Shown piece after piece: positions 36,361 through 49,800 of a stretch of DNA of 64,000 bases. The notes beneath the pieces were generated by a model. It was given only the letters and a program-made list of their open reading frames with translations. It searched no databases and was not told the DNA's origin. The DNA comes from Paulownia fortunei (Eukaryota > Streptophyta > Magnoliopsida > Lamiales > Paulowniaceae), in assembly GCA_019321725.1 (NCBI GenBank), contig CM033120.1, positions 14,414,278 to 14,478,277 on the forward strand, written 5' to 3'. Position numbers and translations under genes: made by a program. Numbering within the stretch: the stretch's first letter is position 1; every line of letters starts with the position of its first letter.

Positions 36361-38684
36361 ATTTTAAATTGTAACAAATTCAAATCTATTGGTTTGCAAT
36401 CCTACATGTCCAGCATTTTTGAACTAATTTCTATTGATATTTAAGGTAATTAAACGATTGCAAAACTCAATTAAAAATCTCTTAGAAATTAGAATCACAC
36501 AATCTAATTAATTACTCCATAAAAACATGGCTGTTGTGCCATTTCTGCCCCTAGATTAGAATTCCTTATTCCCTTTGGTCCTTGTAAGTGGTTCACGCTC
36601 ACTGAGCAGGTGTTGTGATTAATATCATTCTCTCTCCTTTTATGGGCTTTGGATTTTTGACATGCCCAGAATCCAATCAAATTGCAAGTCTGCCCCTTAT
36701 CTTTTTCGACTTCACATTTCTTTAGCCCCACCCCTTTCGGAAATCACCTGCATTCAAATTCTAAAAAGTCGTGGCCTGTAGGACCAAAAGGAATCTTTTT
36801 TTACTATTTGTAGATTGGCCCCTTTATTTATGTCATTTTGCACGTGTCGTCGCAATGCAGAGTGTAGGGTTGTGGATTCACGAGCAATTGGGAGAATGAC
36901 TGGAGTTATGGAACATGATTCCACTAGGATGGCATTGGGCAAGTCCAACATCGGATCTGTCTTGGACTTGTCTTGTTATGGAGAAAATTTTTATAATATA
37001 AATTGATTTAAAACGGATCATGATTTATTATTTTTAAACTGATTTATTTTAAATTCATCTCTCCCTCTCTTTTTTTAAAATTTATTATATTAAAAAAATA
37101 TTAAAAATTGATAGTGGTATTATAATTTTAAAAATATTACAGATTTAATGGGTTCAACCCATTTTATTCAATTTTAAGATAAATTTGGGTCTAAATTCTT
37201 TAAATCTTTTACGAATTGAATGTCGAATTGATAAATTTATCCTATGTCATCTTTAAATTTATTTGGTGCGGACCAAATTATTGGTGGTGGACGACAAGCA
37301 AAAACCACTATTCCAAAGAGATTCATCTATTTGGTTGAAAATTCACCAATTTGATGGGTGCGCATCCATGTAGGATTATCCCAAGTGATGGTCGGCGTCA
37401 TTCCTAACATATACTTTTTCATTCTAAATTCATTGGTTCTATTCTTTATAATTTGCATCTAAGAAAAAAGTTTAATTTTTCATTATGGAATTTTTTAGAG
37501 TATTTTTTAAGTAATGATATAATATAATTAATTTTCGATTACTACTTTAAAGAAAATATAATAAAGATATTTAACACTTTAGTTTTTTCCAATTCTCAAC
37601 TACATCCCATGCCGAATCAAACCATGATATTATAACGGATGGAGTATAATTGATCGTCTCCATAGATTCATAAATTTTAAATTAAATGTTGAATGACTAA
37701 ATTATCTAAAAATCATAAAATAATTTGTCAAAATCGTAAACACATATTCTCATGTGCATAACAATTATTTATTTATTTATTTATTTTTTTTTTTTTTTTT
37801 TTTGAGAATGGAAGATCAAATAGTTGGTAAGAATGGAACATAATAAAATGGTAGTTGTAATAATTTAATTGAATCGTAAGTGGTTCCCATGCTTGTTAAA
37901 TGTAACAATAAGTGAACATGTTTCTTGATATATGTGATTCATCGCCAGTCCAGCTATATCAGGATAATGCATCTAAAGTAGATTCATTCAGGACCCAATG
38001 TTCATTTCTTTTCGGGAAAACAGCAGTACAGCTAGACAACCACAGGCTCATCGGGTAGAGAATATTTCTGTTCACCATTCTATACTTTTTTGTATATGCG
38101 TCTTCCAAACCTATTATTATTTAAAAAAATAAAAATGTGAGGCCAATTAAAATAATTATTTGAATTTATATATACAAAGTGAAACTAGACATCCTGTGTA
38201 CTGTTTTATAATCCCTGGTTATCAAATTCGATTCGTTGTCCTCAATACTTGGTTTGGTGCATTAATAGGATTTTAATTTTGGTCGGAAATAGTGAGTTTG
38301 TAGTTGATTAATATGTTTGCTTTATATTATTTAATTTTTTCGAGTAGGAGTGACCATTAAAAATTTGGAGCCTCAGTTTTATTATAAATATAACAAATAA
38401 AGGGTTTATTCTAAACTTTTTAAGATTTTCAAAATGCAAAGTTTACAAAATCATACATTGTTTTGCGATCCAAAATTACATCAACAATATTATTTAGATC
38501 CTTTATATGGACCATAAATTGAATTTTCATAAAGTCTGAATTTACGCTGGTTAGTACTAGTGATCAAGAAAGCTTTTGCGATGTTTAACTTCTGTATTTT
38601 TTTGTGGAAGAGAGAAAGTAAAAAATTAAATATTTTTTATTTAAAATGATGCAACATTTTTTTTTATGTACTTTTTATTACCAT

Positions 38685-38701
38685 GTATATATATATATAT
38701 A
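38685..38701. repeat. (TA)n microsatellite
   Basis: Short alternating T/A tract of about 17 bases. Confidence 0.8.
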
Positions 38702-39704
38702 TTACTTTCTCTCATTTAAATTCAATAATTTCAAACTCTTTTAGTTAGAAAAAACAAATTATAGAAAGTAAGAGAGAATGTAATAATCTCAATTGATGAT
38801 TAACCCATTCCAAGATTCCTATACCGATTTCCTGAAATAGAGACTGGCCATGTTATTTTTTCTTGTGCCACTGGTTGTCGTTGCAAAACACCGGGAACTA
38901 ATTTTAATTTTACATTTTAATTTTTTCTAAAGGACAATAATATATTATTATATTAAGATATTAATCAATTTATTAATAACTGATTACATCAAATAAAAAT
39001 AACCAAACTTACATCATATAAAGGGGATGACAAATACTCACACTTGTTATTGTACAACTTATATTCAAAAACCCAAATTCGTAGAGTTCTAAAATCTTAG
39101 AGCCCCGTTTGGTTTATTTTCACAAAGAATCTTTTCATTTTTTATTATATAGAGATGAAAAAATACATTTATTTTACTTATTTTTATTAAAAATATTATT
39201 TATTTTTATTTTTAAATTTATTATTATACGTCTTTTAATGTATTTATTAATCTTACTTTTAGACAACTCACATATCATATCTTTTTAATTATAAAATAAC
39301 AAAAAATAAATATATTTTTATTTTTAAATTTATATAATTTACATATAATTATAATTAATTCAAATATATTCTCATTTTTACTCGAAAAACTACTAAAATT
39401 CTCCAAACCATGAAAATGAAACCAAAAGGCCCTTAATGTTCCAACACTTTATTGACACAAAGAACTAATTTTGGGCACAGTGATTTCTTTACCAACCTTC
39501 TAACTGCTGCAACAAACATACGTACAAACATTAAATGTTGTACTACATACCATTTAGTTTCTTTTCGGTGTTAACTAAATTAGCGAAAAGCCAAGGCAAT
39601 TAATTTGGAAAAAAAAAAAAAAGTTCCTAACGAGATGTTGAGTAAAAAATCTAAATTGTGGTTAATTACATATATTGAGAAATATTATTTTATATTTTAA
39701 TGAA

Positions 39705-40110
39705 TTACTTCCACGAAAAAGGGAGCACCGCGTCGGATGATATTTCGTAAATCGTCATGTCCACCGTCGGGGGAGGGGAAGGACACACATCGCCGTACGG
39801 ATACGGAGTATGGGGAGCTATAAGCGTGGGACCCATCAAAGTTGTCTGCCTACAATTTAATAAGTGCCGTGGCATTGCCGTATGATGCCGTACGGTCAAG
39901 TCGTACACGCTATCCCACCCACCTCTACTTTATTTTCCACAATTTCAACTTTAAATAATGTTTTTTTATTTCTGGAAATTTAAAAAATTAAGACTGATTG
40001 TTACTCCTGGGTGGACATGACATGGATATCCACAAAGTGGTGGGCCTGTCTCCGCCCATCTTTAGTTTTTCCCCAGGCAGTTGCCCCGACATGGATGAAA
40101 GCGAAGGAAG
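39705..40110. other. GC-richer, promoter-like patch without a recognised gene
   Basis: It contains the palindrome CCGTACGG twice (about 39793 and 39887), GCGTGGGACCC (about 39825; matches the GTGGGNCC sites bound by TCP factors), GTGGTGGGCCTGTC (about 40037) and a G-run near 39767. The neighbouring DNA is AT-rich. No coding sequence with family resemblance starts on either side, so this may be a relic promoter, a non-coding transcript start or a low-copy insertion. Confidence 0.35.
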
Positions 40111-43100
40111 ACACGTAAAATAAAATAAAAAAATTGAAGTCGGTTTATTCTAGAAAAATGTCTATTTGTTTTTTTCAATTACATCGTCTTCTTCAAAATC
40201 TCTTTTTTTGTTTCTATAATCTTGTTTCCAGTAGCCATAGAAGTTTTCTAATTATAATTAAAAAGATTCTAGATCAAGTTGTCTCGTAGTAAATGTTACA
40301 ATTTTGAGATAATAAAATATACTTAAAACTTTATGTATTACGAATAAAATTACTTTTCATTTTAACAATAAAAAAAAAATATATTTTCTTGAAAGTGTCA
40401 AGATTTAATTTCCTTGAACAGAAAAATTTAAACGAACATGAAATATTATGATCTGTCATGTTCTCAAGTATGTCTGTCCTCTCTGGTGGTACTAACCATT
40501 GTTATTTTTGAAGCAAATAGCAATGTAGATCACCGAAATATAATTACAAAAAAAAATAAAATGAGAAAAGCTGCCCTAATTATGAAAATGTAAGTGTAAA
40601 TTTGGTGAATTGAGAAAATCAATCTTGGCAACAAAATTGCCAGTCCTAGCACACTAATCAGATTCCCAATCCCCATGATAAAACGAATTTAATGGGGTTT
40701 CCATCAGTTGGGGCCCAAACTATGGGCCGACTTTTGATTATTGATGTCTATCTATCCATGCTGGAGAGTCTAGTCATGGCCCCAATTTATCCCTGCATTT
40801 TACTTTCACATCACCATCCATTTTTGCCTCCTTGACTGATAATGGAGCACTTGTCCTCGATGTTTACCGGGTTCGGGGATCCGTGAGTTTTGGAACATCA
40901 TGATCCCCCATTACAAAATATATTGAAATCTTTTACTATTGATTTGATTTTCTCGTTCCAATTGCGATTGCAACAAATCACTTATCTCAAATCTTATTAT
41001 TTGAATTCAAGCTAAACTTAAACACTCACTTCTTTTTTCGGTTCATACTTATTGTAATTTAAATCATGCCGTTACTTATCTTGAAATCATGTTATTTTGG
41101 ACTAATTTGAAGTAATTTTTTTTTTTTTTTGTTTTTGATTTGTTTCTAATTAAATTATATGTCTGTTTGACGAAGATAATTAAGTGTTGATAAAATTGCG
41201 AAAACAGAATTTACAGGGCATTTAATTCGAAAGTGTTGAAATAAATTATGTCTGGAATATTGTGTTTGAAATATGCAGACATAAGGAAATTAAATAAATA
41301 TGTAAGATGGTGGGGAGGAAAATCCTACGTCCTTGTGAACAAAATTTTCTTCATTAGGGTTAGGTTTCACAGTGACTTATTGAACAAGATTTTTTTCTAT
41401 TTGATGGCCTCGACAACAGTTTCTAATTTTCGTGTAAAGTAAAACTAATCATATGAAAGAAACATATTGTTAGGGCAAATACGGTATGGAAGTTTCTAGT
41501 TTAGTCGATTTTTATTGATGTTAAGACCAATATTTGGTCCTGGTTTCAGAAACTTAGAACTATATATAGGCATATTTGGTCCTTGAAATTGAAAACCTAA
41601 CCAACCCGACAGCAGAAATTAACGGGATTTGGAAATTTCGACCAAGAGGTAGAGGCCTGAGAAAACATGCCTGGACCCTGGTGCTTGTCTCTGTATGTAT
41701 TATTACACACGTATAAATTCAGGAAGCCAGTTTCGTTGAGGGGTGGAAAGCTGACTAAGAAACAGAAGTGGGGTTGGCATCTGAAAATAACTTCTCAACG
41801 CCCAGGACCAACTTGTTTAATTTGGGTCCATGGGAGGACTGACTTTGCAGCTGATTTGTCTCAACTCTCACTAATCAGCTCTCAAGGGCTTCAGACAAAT
41901 GAAAAAGTCCCCCTAATTAAACTGCCCCCATTCCCTAATGATGTCATTAGTATTTGATAAAGTAGAGATTTGGGATTGATAATAGCTTGTTAATTGTTTG
42001 TTTTTGAGGATGTGTGGGACTAGGATCCCAATGCTTGCATCACCAGATCTAATGGTAATGATTTTCAGTTGTAAAAGATTCACAAGAATCAACAAAATTG
42101 CTGCCCTTACAGGAGTATAAGAGCCATTCAACTCTTTCAAATTATATGCATTTTTTTTCACTTTTTCAGAACAAAACTATAAGAATTATTTTCTTGATGA
42201 TGTAGCTAATCTCCATTATGAAGTCGTCAACTCCTCCATATAATTTGAAGGATATAGGTGATCTTTGGCCTTTGCACCCACCTTTTAATTCAAACTAACC
42301 TCATGGAGCTAAAGGAGGAGCGAGTTAAAGTCACTTTCACGGATGTATTCAAGGCCGTCTCTCCAGAAACATTGTACTCAATATGAACAGTATGCCTCGT
42401 GCCATTCCTAAAGAATAAAATATAAGAGGACATCCTCCCAACTATTCCCATTATCGGAAATTTCGGAGCTTGGAAAGGAGGTCTTTGGCTTGTTTTGGGT
42501 TGGCACCATAACTCCTAGTAGAGAACTTGTGAGTGACCATTCATATGCGCAACATGAACAAACGTTAAAGACAATAGAGATTTTTCCGATGATAATTATC
42601 CAATGGTCAAATCAGAATTTGAGCAAAGTAAAAAATAATCAGTAAAATGAATTCTATATTTAGGAAGACCTCTTTTATATTTGGAGCCATTAGATTGGGT
42701 CTTTTAGATAACTGAATTTTTATAATTATTATTGGGTCCATTACTTGAGAAATAACATAACAGACAATGATGAACACTAAGAAGTTTGACCCAGTTAGTA
42801 AGGGCAACAAAACTGAATTATATAAATGATTCTTGACCCTGGTTGGCGCAAAACATATTAGCATCGCACTATTATTTTTAAATTAAGTTTATGCCAAAGT
42901 ATCTGTCACTGGCGATCCAAGCCCATTTTTTTATTAGGCCCGGCCTTAATAGAACATCTGAAGAGTAGAGTCATTAGGTTTATAGGCCTTGGACCAAAAA
43001 TAGCCACATCTCTAGTAAAGTTAGAATTTAATCATAGTGGGTTAATGATGATCCGATATAATCTGCAACGGGCCGGGTTTGAACGGGACAAGACATACAT

Positions 43101-44208
43101 TTGAAGCACCAATAATTTTTACGTTAAATACTAAAAAGGCCAATATTTGATTCTCCACTTCCACCGCATGATAACAAACATACCAACTAGGATAACATAT
43201 GGGCAATAAAAATTGCTACGATTATTTTTCATTTCTTCACCCAAACCAACTTGGGCCATTTTGATTTTACTTGAATATAGTTTCTTTTCTTTTTTTCTTT
43301 TTAATTAAGTGGAGGTTAGGCCATATTTGTTTTACGGGTAATGAAATGAAGGGAAATGAATCGAAAAAAAAAAAAAGATCACATAATTATTCAACATGTT
43401 ATCTTGAACGCATGGAAGAAAAATGTTTAATAAGTTTTTATAATGGTTAAAGATAAAAAGCCAAATTTATTTTATAAAAAAATAAACACAACATATATTT
43501 TGAATCCAAAAAGATTTAAAAGGTTCAATTCAATAGGGCTAAGTTCACGAGTTTAAAAGGTTCTATTAATATGTACACTCTACCACATGGAATAATATCT
43601 CCATCCGAATAATTATAAATACCCTCAATCCCTTATTTCAAGATACATCATTTATATTTATCATTTATAATATTCTACGTTTAGTTTATTTTTTCTTGTT
43701 ATAGATTTGATTTGAGTATTCAAGAATTTTCGTCGGACCTAATCACAAAAACAATTCAATAGTCTAACAACTTATAGAAATCGACTTAAAAAGTAATAGC
43801 TCCCACCCACTAAAAAATTGATGGCTCTCATGGGGAAGGAATATTATTGTACATCGTACGCTAACCAAAGTAAGGAAGTTAGAAGAAACAAGATTTAGAA
43901 ATGGTCATCCCAAGGGACTCCCATCTCCAAACAAAACACATTCAATAATGAAAACAATAGTTGTGGATTTTAATTTGACAAAATCAACTACCATAACAGA
44001 TTGGACGTTTTTGCATCTCCTTTTTTGAATCTGTAGTCAACATAATGTTACAGATTGGAACGAAGGACTAATATTATGTTCATATCAGGGGTAAAATCCA
44101 TAAATGTCTCCTATGCTATAATACTTAATTAAGTTTGAGATACACGCACATAAAGTGATTAATAGTTTTTCATGCTAATTATTATTATAAGTGTTAAAAG
44201 ATTATTTT

Positions 44209-44390
44209 ACCCAAATCCCAGATCCCAATTGCACAGCACCATCCACCCCACCCTGCAAAACCCCAGCCCACCACCAGCATTCCTCCTTGCCCAACCCACA
44301 CCTGCCGACGCCACCGCCACCACACCCAACACTACCATTCTCCCTACCAAAAAACCCTCCAACCCCGGCCCATGTCCCCCAACCATTTTT
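44209..44390. repeat. C-rich, strand-asymmetric block
   Basis: About 180 bases in which C greatly exceeds G on this strand, built from CCA/CCC/CAC words such as CACCATCCACCCCACCCTGC and CCGACGCCACCGCCACCACA. Two frames stay open through it and would give proline-rich peptides, but openness in two overlapping frames and the lack of a signal peptide or extensin repeat argue for low complexity rather than a gene. Confidence 0.6.
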
Positions 44391-44959
44391 TTCTTTCTGA
44401 AAGTTGAATAAAAATAAGAATCATTGATTTTGATTTTAAATAAGATTAATCGTTCATAAAATTTATATATAATCTACCATCATCAATTTTTTATGTGAGA
44501 CTCAATGATTGAAAATTTGAATTTATAAAAATTGATGTCTAACAAATGAAAGCATATAATGAGCATGTTAGGATAAAATTAATCAAATTAACCTGCTTTT
44601 AATGGCTATAAGTCGTGGTTTGCAAATTATTGTATCAATCGGAGGGTTTATTTAACGTGTTTCTAAAGAATAGTCACTGCAGATTTCTCCTCATAAAAAA
44701 AATAAATAGTGATGAAAATATTCGTAGGTTATATTATTTTTTAATTTTTTTAATCACCGCTAACGGCTCAACTAAAATCATGTCAATGCCTCTCTATTGA
44801 TGCTTCTGCCGCCTTATTTGATATTTGAAGCTAGCCTTAAATGTCAATTAATAAGCAAAAAATCTTATGCTTTATCTGATGCTGATTTATAAAAGTAAAT
44901 CCTGAAAAATATGCAAAAAAGTAAAGCAACTTAAGTTTGGAAGTATAAATGAATTATAT

Positions 44960-45200
44960 TTGAAAATAAATTGAGTTGAGTTGGGTCGAAAATAATTATT
45001 GTTCAAATTTATTTGAATTTTTATTGAATTTAAAAAAATATTTTTGAATTTAATTTAATTGTTAATCGAATTGAATTTAAATAAATTTTAATCAAGTAAA
45101 ATACGAATTGAATTTGATTAGCTTGATTTTTTATATATTTTTTATTATTTTTTACTACTCGAATTGAATTCGAACCGAATTTCATATCTTATTAAATAAA
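44960..45200. repeat. GAATTGAATTCGAA-type dispersed repeat
   Basis: It carries AATCGAATTGAATTTAAATA, CGAATTGAATTTGATTAGCT and CTCGAATTGAATTCGAACCG. The vocabulary is shared with 36120-36360, consistent with copies of one AT-rich element family. Confidence 0.45.
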
Positions 45201-46832
45201 TAAAAATTTCAAATTTAATAAATTAAAATCAAATAAATTCTTAACAATCCATACATAGTCAATTATCGAATAATTAAATTTTATTTTTTAAAGAAAAAAC
45301 TAGACAATATCAATTATTACAACTCTCTTAATCGTTGAATACCCTACCAGTTGACGCCCTATTTCGTAGTTCATCTTCTATAAAAAAGACATCGCTTCTC
45401 TTTTTTATTAGTTTAAGGTACAATGGTCCCACAATGAAGTAGAATGTTTGCTCATCGTTGCGTCTAACGAAACTCCGTCCATATTATGTACTCTTTTAAT
45501 TTCAAAATTATGTGTTTCAGAGATGATAAATGAAAATCGAAAGTTTTCAAAAAAAATAATTTTTATAGTTAAAAGTATTCCTAGAGAGTTGATAATGTCA
45601 CGTTATTATTTAAATGAAAATTATTATTGAAATATAACCTATAAAAAATTAAGTACCATTAATGATTTTCTAAATAGCATAATATAGAAGGTTCTTAAAA
45701 GAAAATTGGCGCAATAATTTAGAGTAGGAGTAACAACTACCAATAGGAACACGAAGTGACACATAAAGATACAAATGAACCATGTTTTTTTATTAAGGAA
45801 TGAAAAATCAAAAGCAATGAAAGAAATTCAAGATGCCATGACTAAGTAATAAATAAAATATACATAAAAATAATGTCAAGGGGAAATACAAACCAAATAC
45901 ACACAAACACACAAAAAAAGCTTAATAATATCCTACAACTGTTATTAAATATTAGGCAAACAATTAAAATGGTGAAAAAATTTATGATCTAAATTATACG
46001 TAGATTACTCCTTAATTAGATTTAGGAGAGTGTACAATAGTTGATTGTTCGTGACATATTCAAATAAATAAGAGATTTATAATGAAGGATTAAAATACCT
46101 ACATCCGTAAACCTTTTAATTTAACATTGATTGTAAAATATTTTTAAATATATAAATTTTATATAAATTATATACACTTAATATATATTTTAAAGTAAAA
46201 TTATTAAGCATCAATTAAAACATACGATCAAATCCAAACCCTACCCAAAATCCATCCAAAGCTCTAAAAAAATAAAAGATAAAAAAATAAAAAAATAAAA
46301 TCTGCAAACATATGAAAAGGAAAATAAAAAAGAAAAGTCAAGAACGGTCTGCAAAACCCCGAAAATAAAGAAATGAAAAGGTCCACGTTACAGGGTACAT
46401 ATTTTCTTATATTGGGTCAAGATTATGTTCGCACGTGTGAACCGTCATCTCTTTATTCTTTGGTTGAAAATTTGAAAAAAAGAAAAAAAAAGATTGAGAC
46501 TATTCTCCACTCTCCATATTACTATGCCACCATCTTAGAATTGAAAATTCGAAAGAAGCTGTAAAGTTTCAGATTTCAGATTTTTTTTTTTTTTTTTAAA
46601 GTTCGTCATAATTTATATTAATTATTATTATTACTATCTACAATTCAGTTGGATTTGTTGGACTCCATCTAACGTAAAGAAAAGTTGATTATATATATCT
46701 CTGAATCATCACATACATATATATCTTCTTCCACCTTCCACCGTCACAAATCGCTCATCACTTTTCTCATACATAATTCTTCTGTTCATCCAAAAGGAGT
46801 CATAACTTAAGTTTCTAACAAATATATTTCAT

Positions 46833-49800
46833 ATGGCGGCGGAGCCACCTCGAAGGCGTCTCAACCCACGGTGGCGTCTGGTGGTTTTGTGGTTTGTTTT
46901 CGCCTTTGGCCAACTGGTGGATACTGCCCGAGCTCAAAATAGGACTACTAATGCCACCACCGACCCGTCTGAAGGTGCACACCTTTATTCTCTCTTTCAT
47001 GTTTGAATTTTGATGAGAACTTTTGTTTTTTGAACACAGAAGTCGGTTTAATCTGGTTTATCCTTGCCCAAAATGAAAAGGTTAAATTAAATAAATAAAA
47101 GGTGGGGTTGAATTAGTGCTTTCTCGTACAAAATGAAATGGTGAGCACTTCAAATTGAATGTGTTGTACTAAATTTTAAACTTGGATTGCCTGTGTAGAC
47201 TTAGAAGGATCATTCATCCCATTCTCCGCTCTTTAACAGTCTAACAATTTTCTTAGCCAGAAAAAGTGTGAAAGTTTTAATTTCATCTCATTTAATTAAT
47301 GAATTATGTATTTATTTTGATGATTTATATTGTAATTTAATATCACTCCTTCATAAGTTAAATATAATAACGTCTTTCATATTTATATTTGTTATTCAAT
47401 TAAATGCAGAAAATATATTTTAATAAATTTTTTCCATTAAATTTCAATATTGAGACATAAAGTAAATTGTCTTTATTTATATTTGCTATTCAATGAAATG
47501 CAGAAAATATATTTTAATAATTTTTCCATAAAAATTCAACATTGAGACATAGAGTAAATTGTATTTAACATTGTGATAAAGTCACAGTTGCGCAACAAGT
47601 TGACCTATACTCAATTCGAATTCTCAATGTAATTCTCTATTTATTGTAATTTGATATTCTATGTTTTATATAATATTATTAATATATATTAATTTCTGAA
47701 TATTAATATCATTTTATGCACGTCATGATGGTATTTTAACAGTTACACAGAAATAATAATTGCCAGACACCCTCAGACCCCAACCCCACCCACATGGCCA
47801 CTGAATGTATCTAGGACTGACACAGTCTGCGGGTTACCAGCTGGCCTCCCTATTTTGGAGAATTGTATTTTCACCCCTGAATTTTGAAACTCATTTTATG
47901 AAACCCCTGAAAAGATTATCGGGTGTGAACGCTGTAATAAACTAAAGTCCAAATCACGAACAAACGTAAAAGAAAATCATTAATTGTTCTGACAAATAGG
48001 ATTTCGTAACGTCGGATGACTGGTTTTTTTCTACAATTGTGATTAATCAATCAACTTCCGAGTCGTAACATTTTCTTGTCATCTTTTGACTTGTTGGCTT
48101 TTATCTGTATTTTTAAGCAGAAGTTGCTTTCGTTCATTGTCAACGGCTTGTTTGATTTCCTATTAGCTGATGAAGATATTCTATCTTTAATTTGGGTCCA
48201 GATGAGCTCATAACACTATGAGCAAGTAGATTTTTTCATCATCTAATTGTTCACACTGATGAAATTCTCACCTGCTCTTAGCAATTGGCGATTTTCATCG
48301 ATTTACAATGACATTATAAGGACTCATTCCTACTCTTTATCTGTAACGTACCCGAAATACTTCACCTGTTGGCTTGTGATCAATCAATAAGGGCCCTGAA
48401 TATCTACTGGACCCTTTGAAGATTGAACGTGATACATAATTTTTTATGATAATATCTTTTTGCATCAGAATATTGATCAATAATAACTAGTACTATGAAG
48501 TCACATCTGAAGCCTATAATAAAATAAATATGACAACAAATACTTGTAAGTTTGATGGGACTGAAACTCAAAAATCTCATTATTGTAATGTTTTTTGAGA
48601 TCTCATGCAGTTTGAGGTAGTCATATAGCACAATGTGTAAACGAAAACAATGAAAAGTACTTGTCATTTCTACTATGCTGATCAAACCATGTAATTATTT
48701 GGTGATAACAGAACTATGTAATTATTGCATACAAAAGAAGATATTGCGATTGGCGAGCTAGTCTGAGGCAGGCATGACCACCATTCCCTAATCTAAAATT
48801 TTATATGGCATTTCTTCCCTTGAACCCTAACCTAGAATTAGGTTCCATCCTTGCTGGTGATTGATTTTATGATTGCCTCGTAGTGTCCAGGCAACCTCTC
48901 TAGTTCAAATGATTAACTAGAATAGTTTAGTTTTAACTAGCTCGATAAAGAAATTCTTGATGAGAATGAGTGCATACAAGTTTCTATGGTAGATATGCTA
49001 ACTATTTTCCAACGTAAAATGTACCCATTTAATTTTGCTTTGCAGGCTTATTAACAACATATGATGCAGTACTATCTATGCAATTATCTCATGCTCTTGA
49101 TTTTGATTTACAGCAAGAGCACTGAACACCATGTTCGAGCGATGGGGGATTTCAGCCACAAACCAATGGAACATTAGTGGTGAATTATGTAGTGGTGTTG
49201 CCATCGATGCAACTCAAATTATAAACTTTAATCCGGGCATTAAATGTGACTGCTCCTACAGTAATAACTCTACCTGCCACATTACTGCCCTGTAAGTAAA
49301 AAATATTTGAGATTTAACTTACTGCACCAAGAGCAATAACATCTAACAATGACCCTTTGTTTTTCTTTGGCTGTGTTTTACATATATATGATCTAATTTA
49401 TATACTTTGATGGAGTCCAAGTGGTAAAATTGACTGATTATATCTTATTTTTATAATTTTACAGGAGAGTTTATGCATTGGATGTTGCGGGTCCAATTCC
49501 AGATGAGCTATGGAATTTGACTTATCTCAATGATCTGTATGTTTAGTTTCTGTATTAGTTTGTTCAGGTTTATGGTATTATCAATAGTGTACTGAATTTA
49601 TGTACTCAGTCTACTATTGTCAGTAAGTTGCTTGACTTCTAAAATCAATATTAGCTGTTTACATGTTGTTTTCTAGTTTTTGCTGAGACTAAAACATTAA
49701 TTTCCTATTCTTTGTTGCAGAAATTTGGGCCAAAATTATTTGACAGGTCCACTTCCTGCTTCCATTGGCAATCTCAGTCGCATGCAGTACTTGTATGCCA

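Larger units (their letters stand above)
31567..46832. other. Long gene-free intergenic region
   Basis: No recognisable gene. It contains AT-rich sequence resembling transposon debris (for example about 31930-32170 and 34240-34620), T/A homopolymers (about 33900-33918, 35196-35214, 37780-37803), GAATCGA-type repeats (36120-36360, 44960-45200), a TA tract (38685-38701), a GC-richer promoter-like patch (39705-40110), and a C-rich strand-asymmetric block (44209-44390). The stretch 35400-35780 is less AT-rich and purine-rich then pyrimidine-rich, like a 5' leader, but no coding sequence follows. The last few hundred bases are presumably the receptor-kinase promoter. Confidence 0.55.

Noticed and set aside
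41667..41957. 96-residue open frame in a less AT-rich stretch
   Set aside because: Composition is more gene-like than most, but I see no domain, splice partner or resemblance to a known family.
42303..42386. Short frame beginning MELKEERVKVTF
   Set aside because: It ends after 27 codons and no splice continuation is evident; possibly a decayed fragment, but unsupported.
44172..44411. Two proline-rich open frames
   Set aside because: Low-complexity C-rich DNA leaves several frames open; there is no signal peptide, extensin repeat or other gene hallmark.
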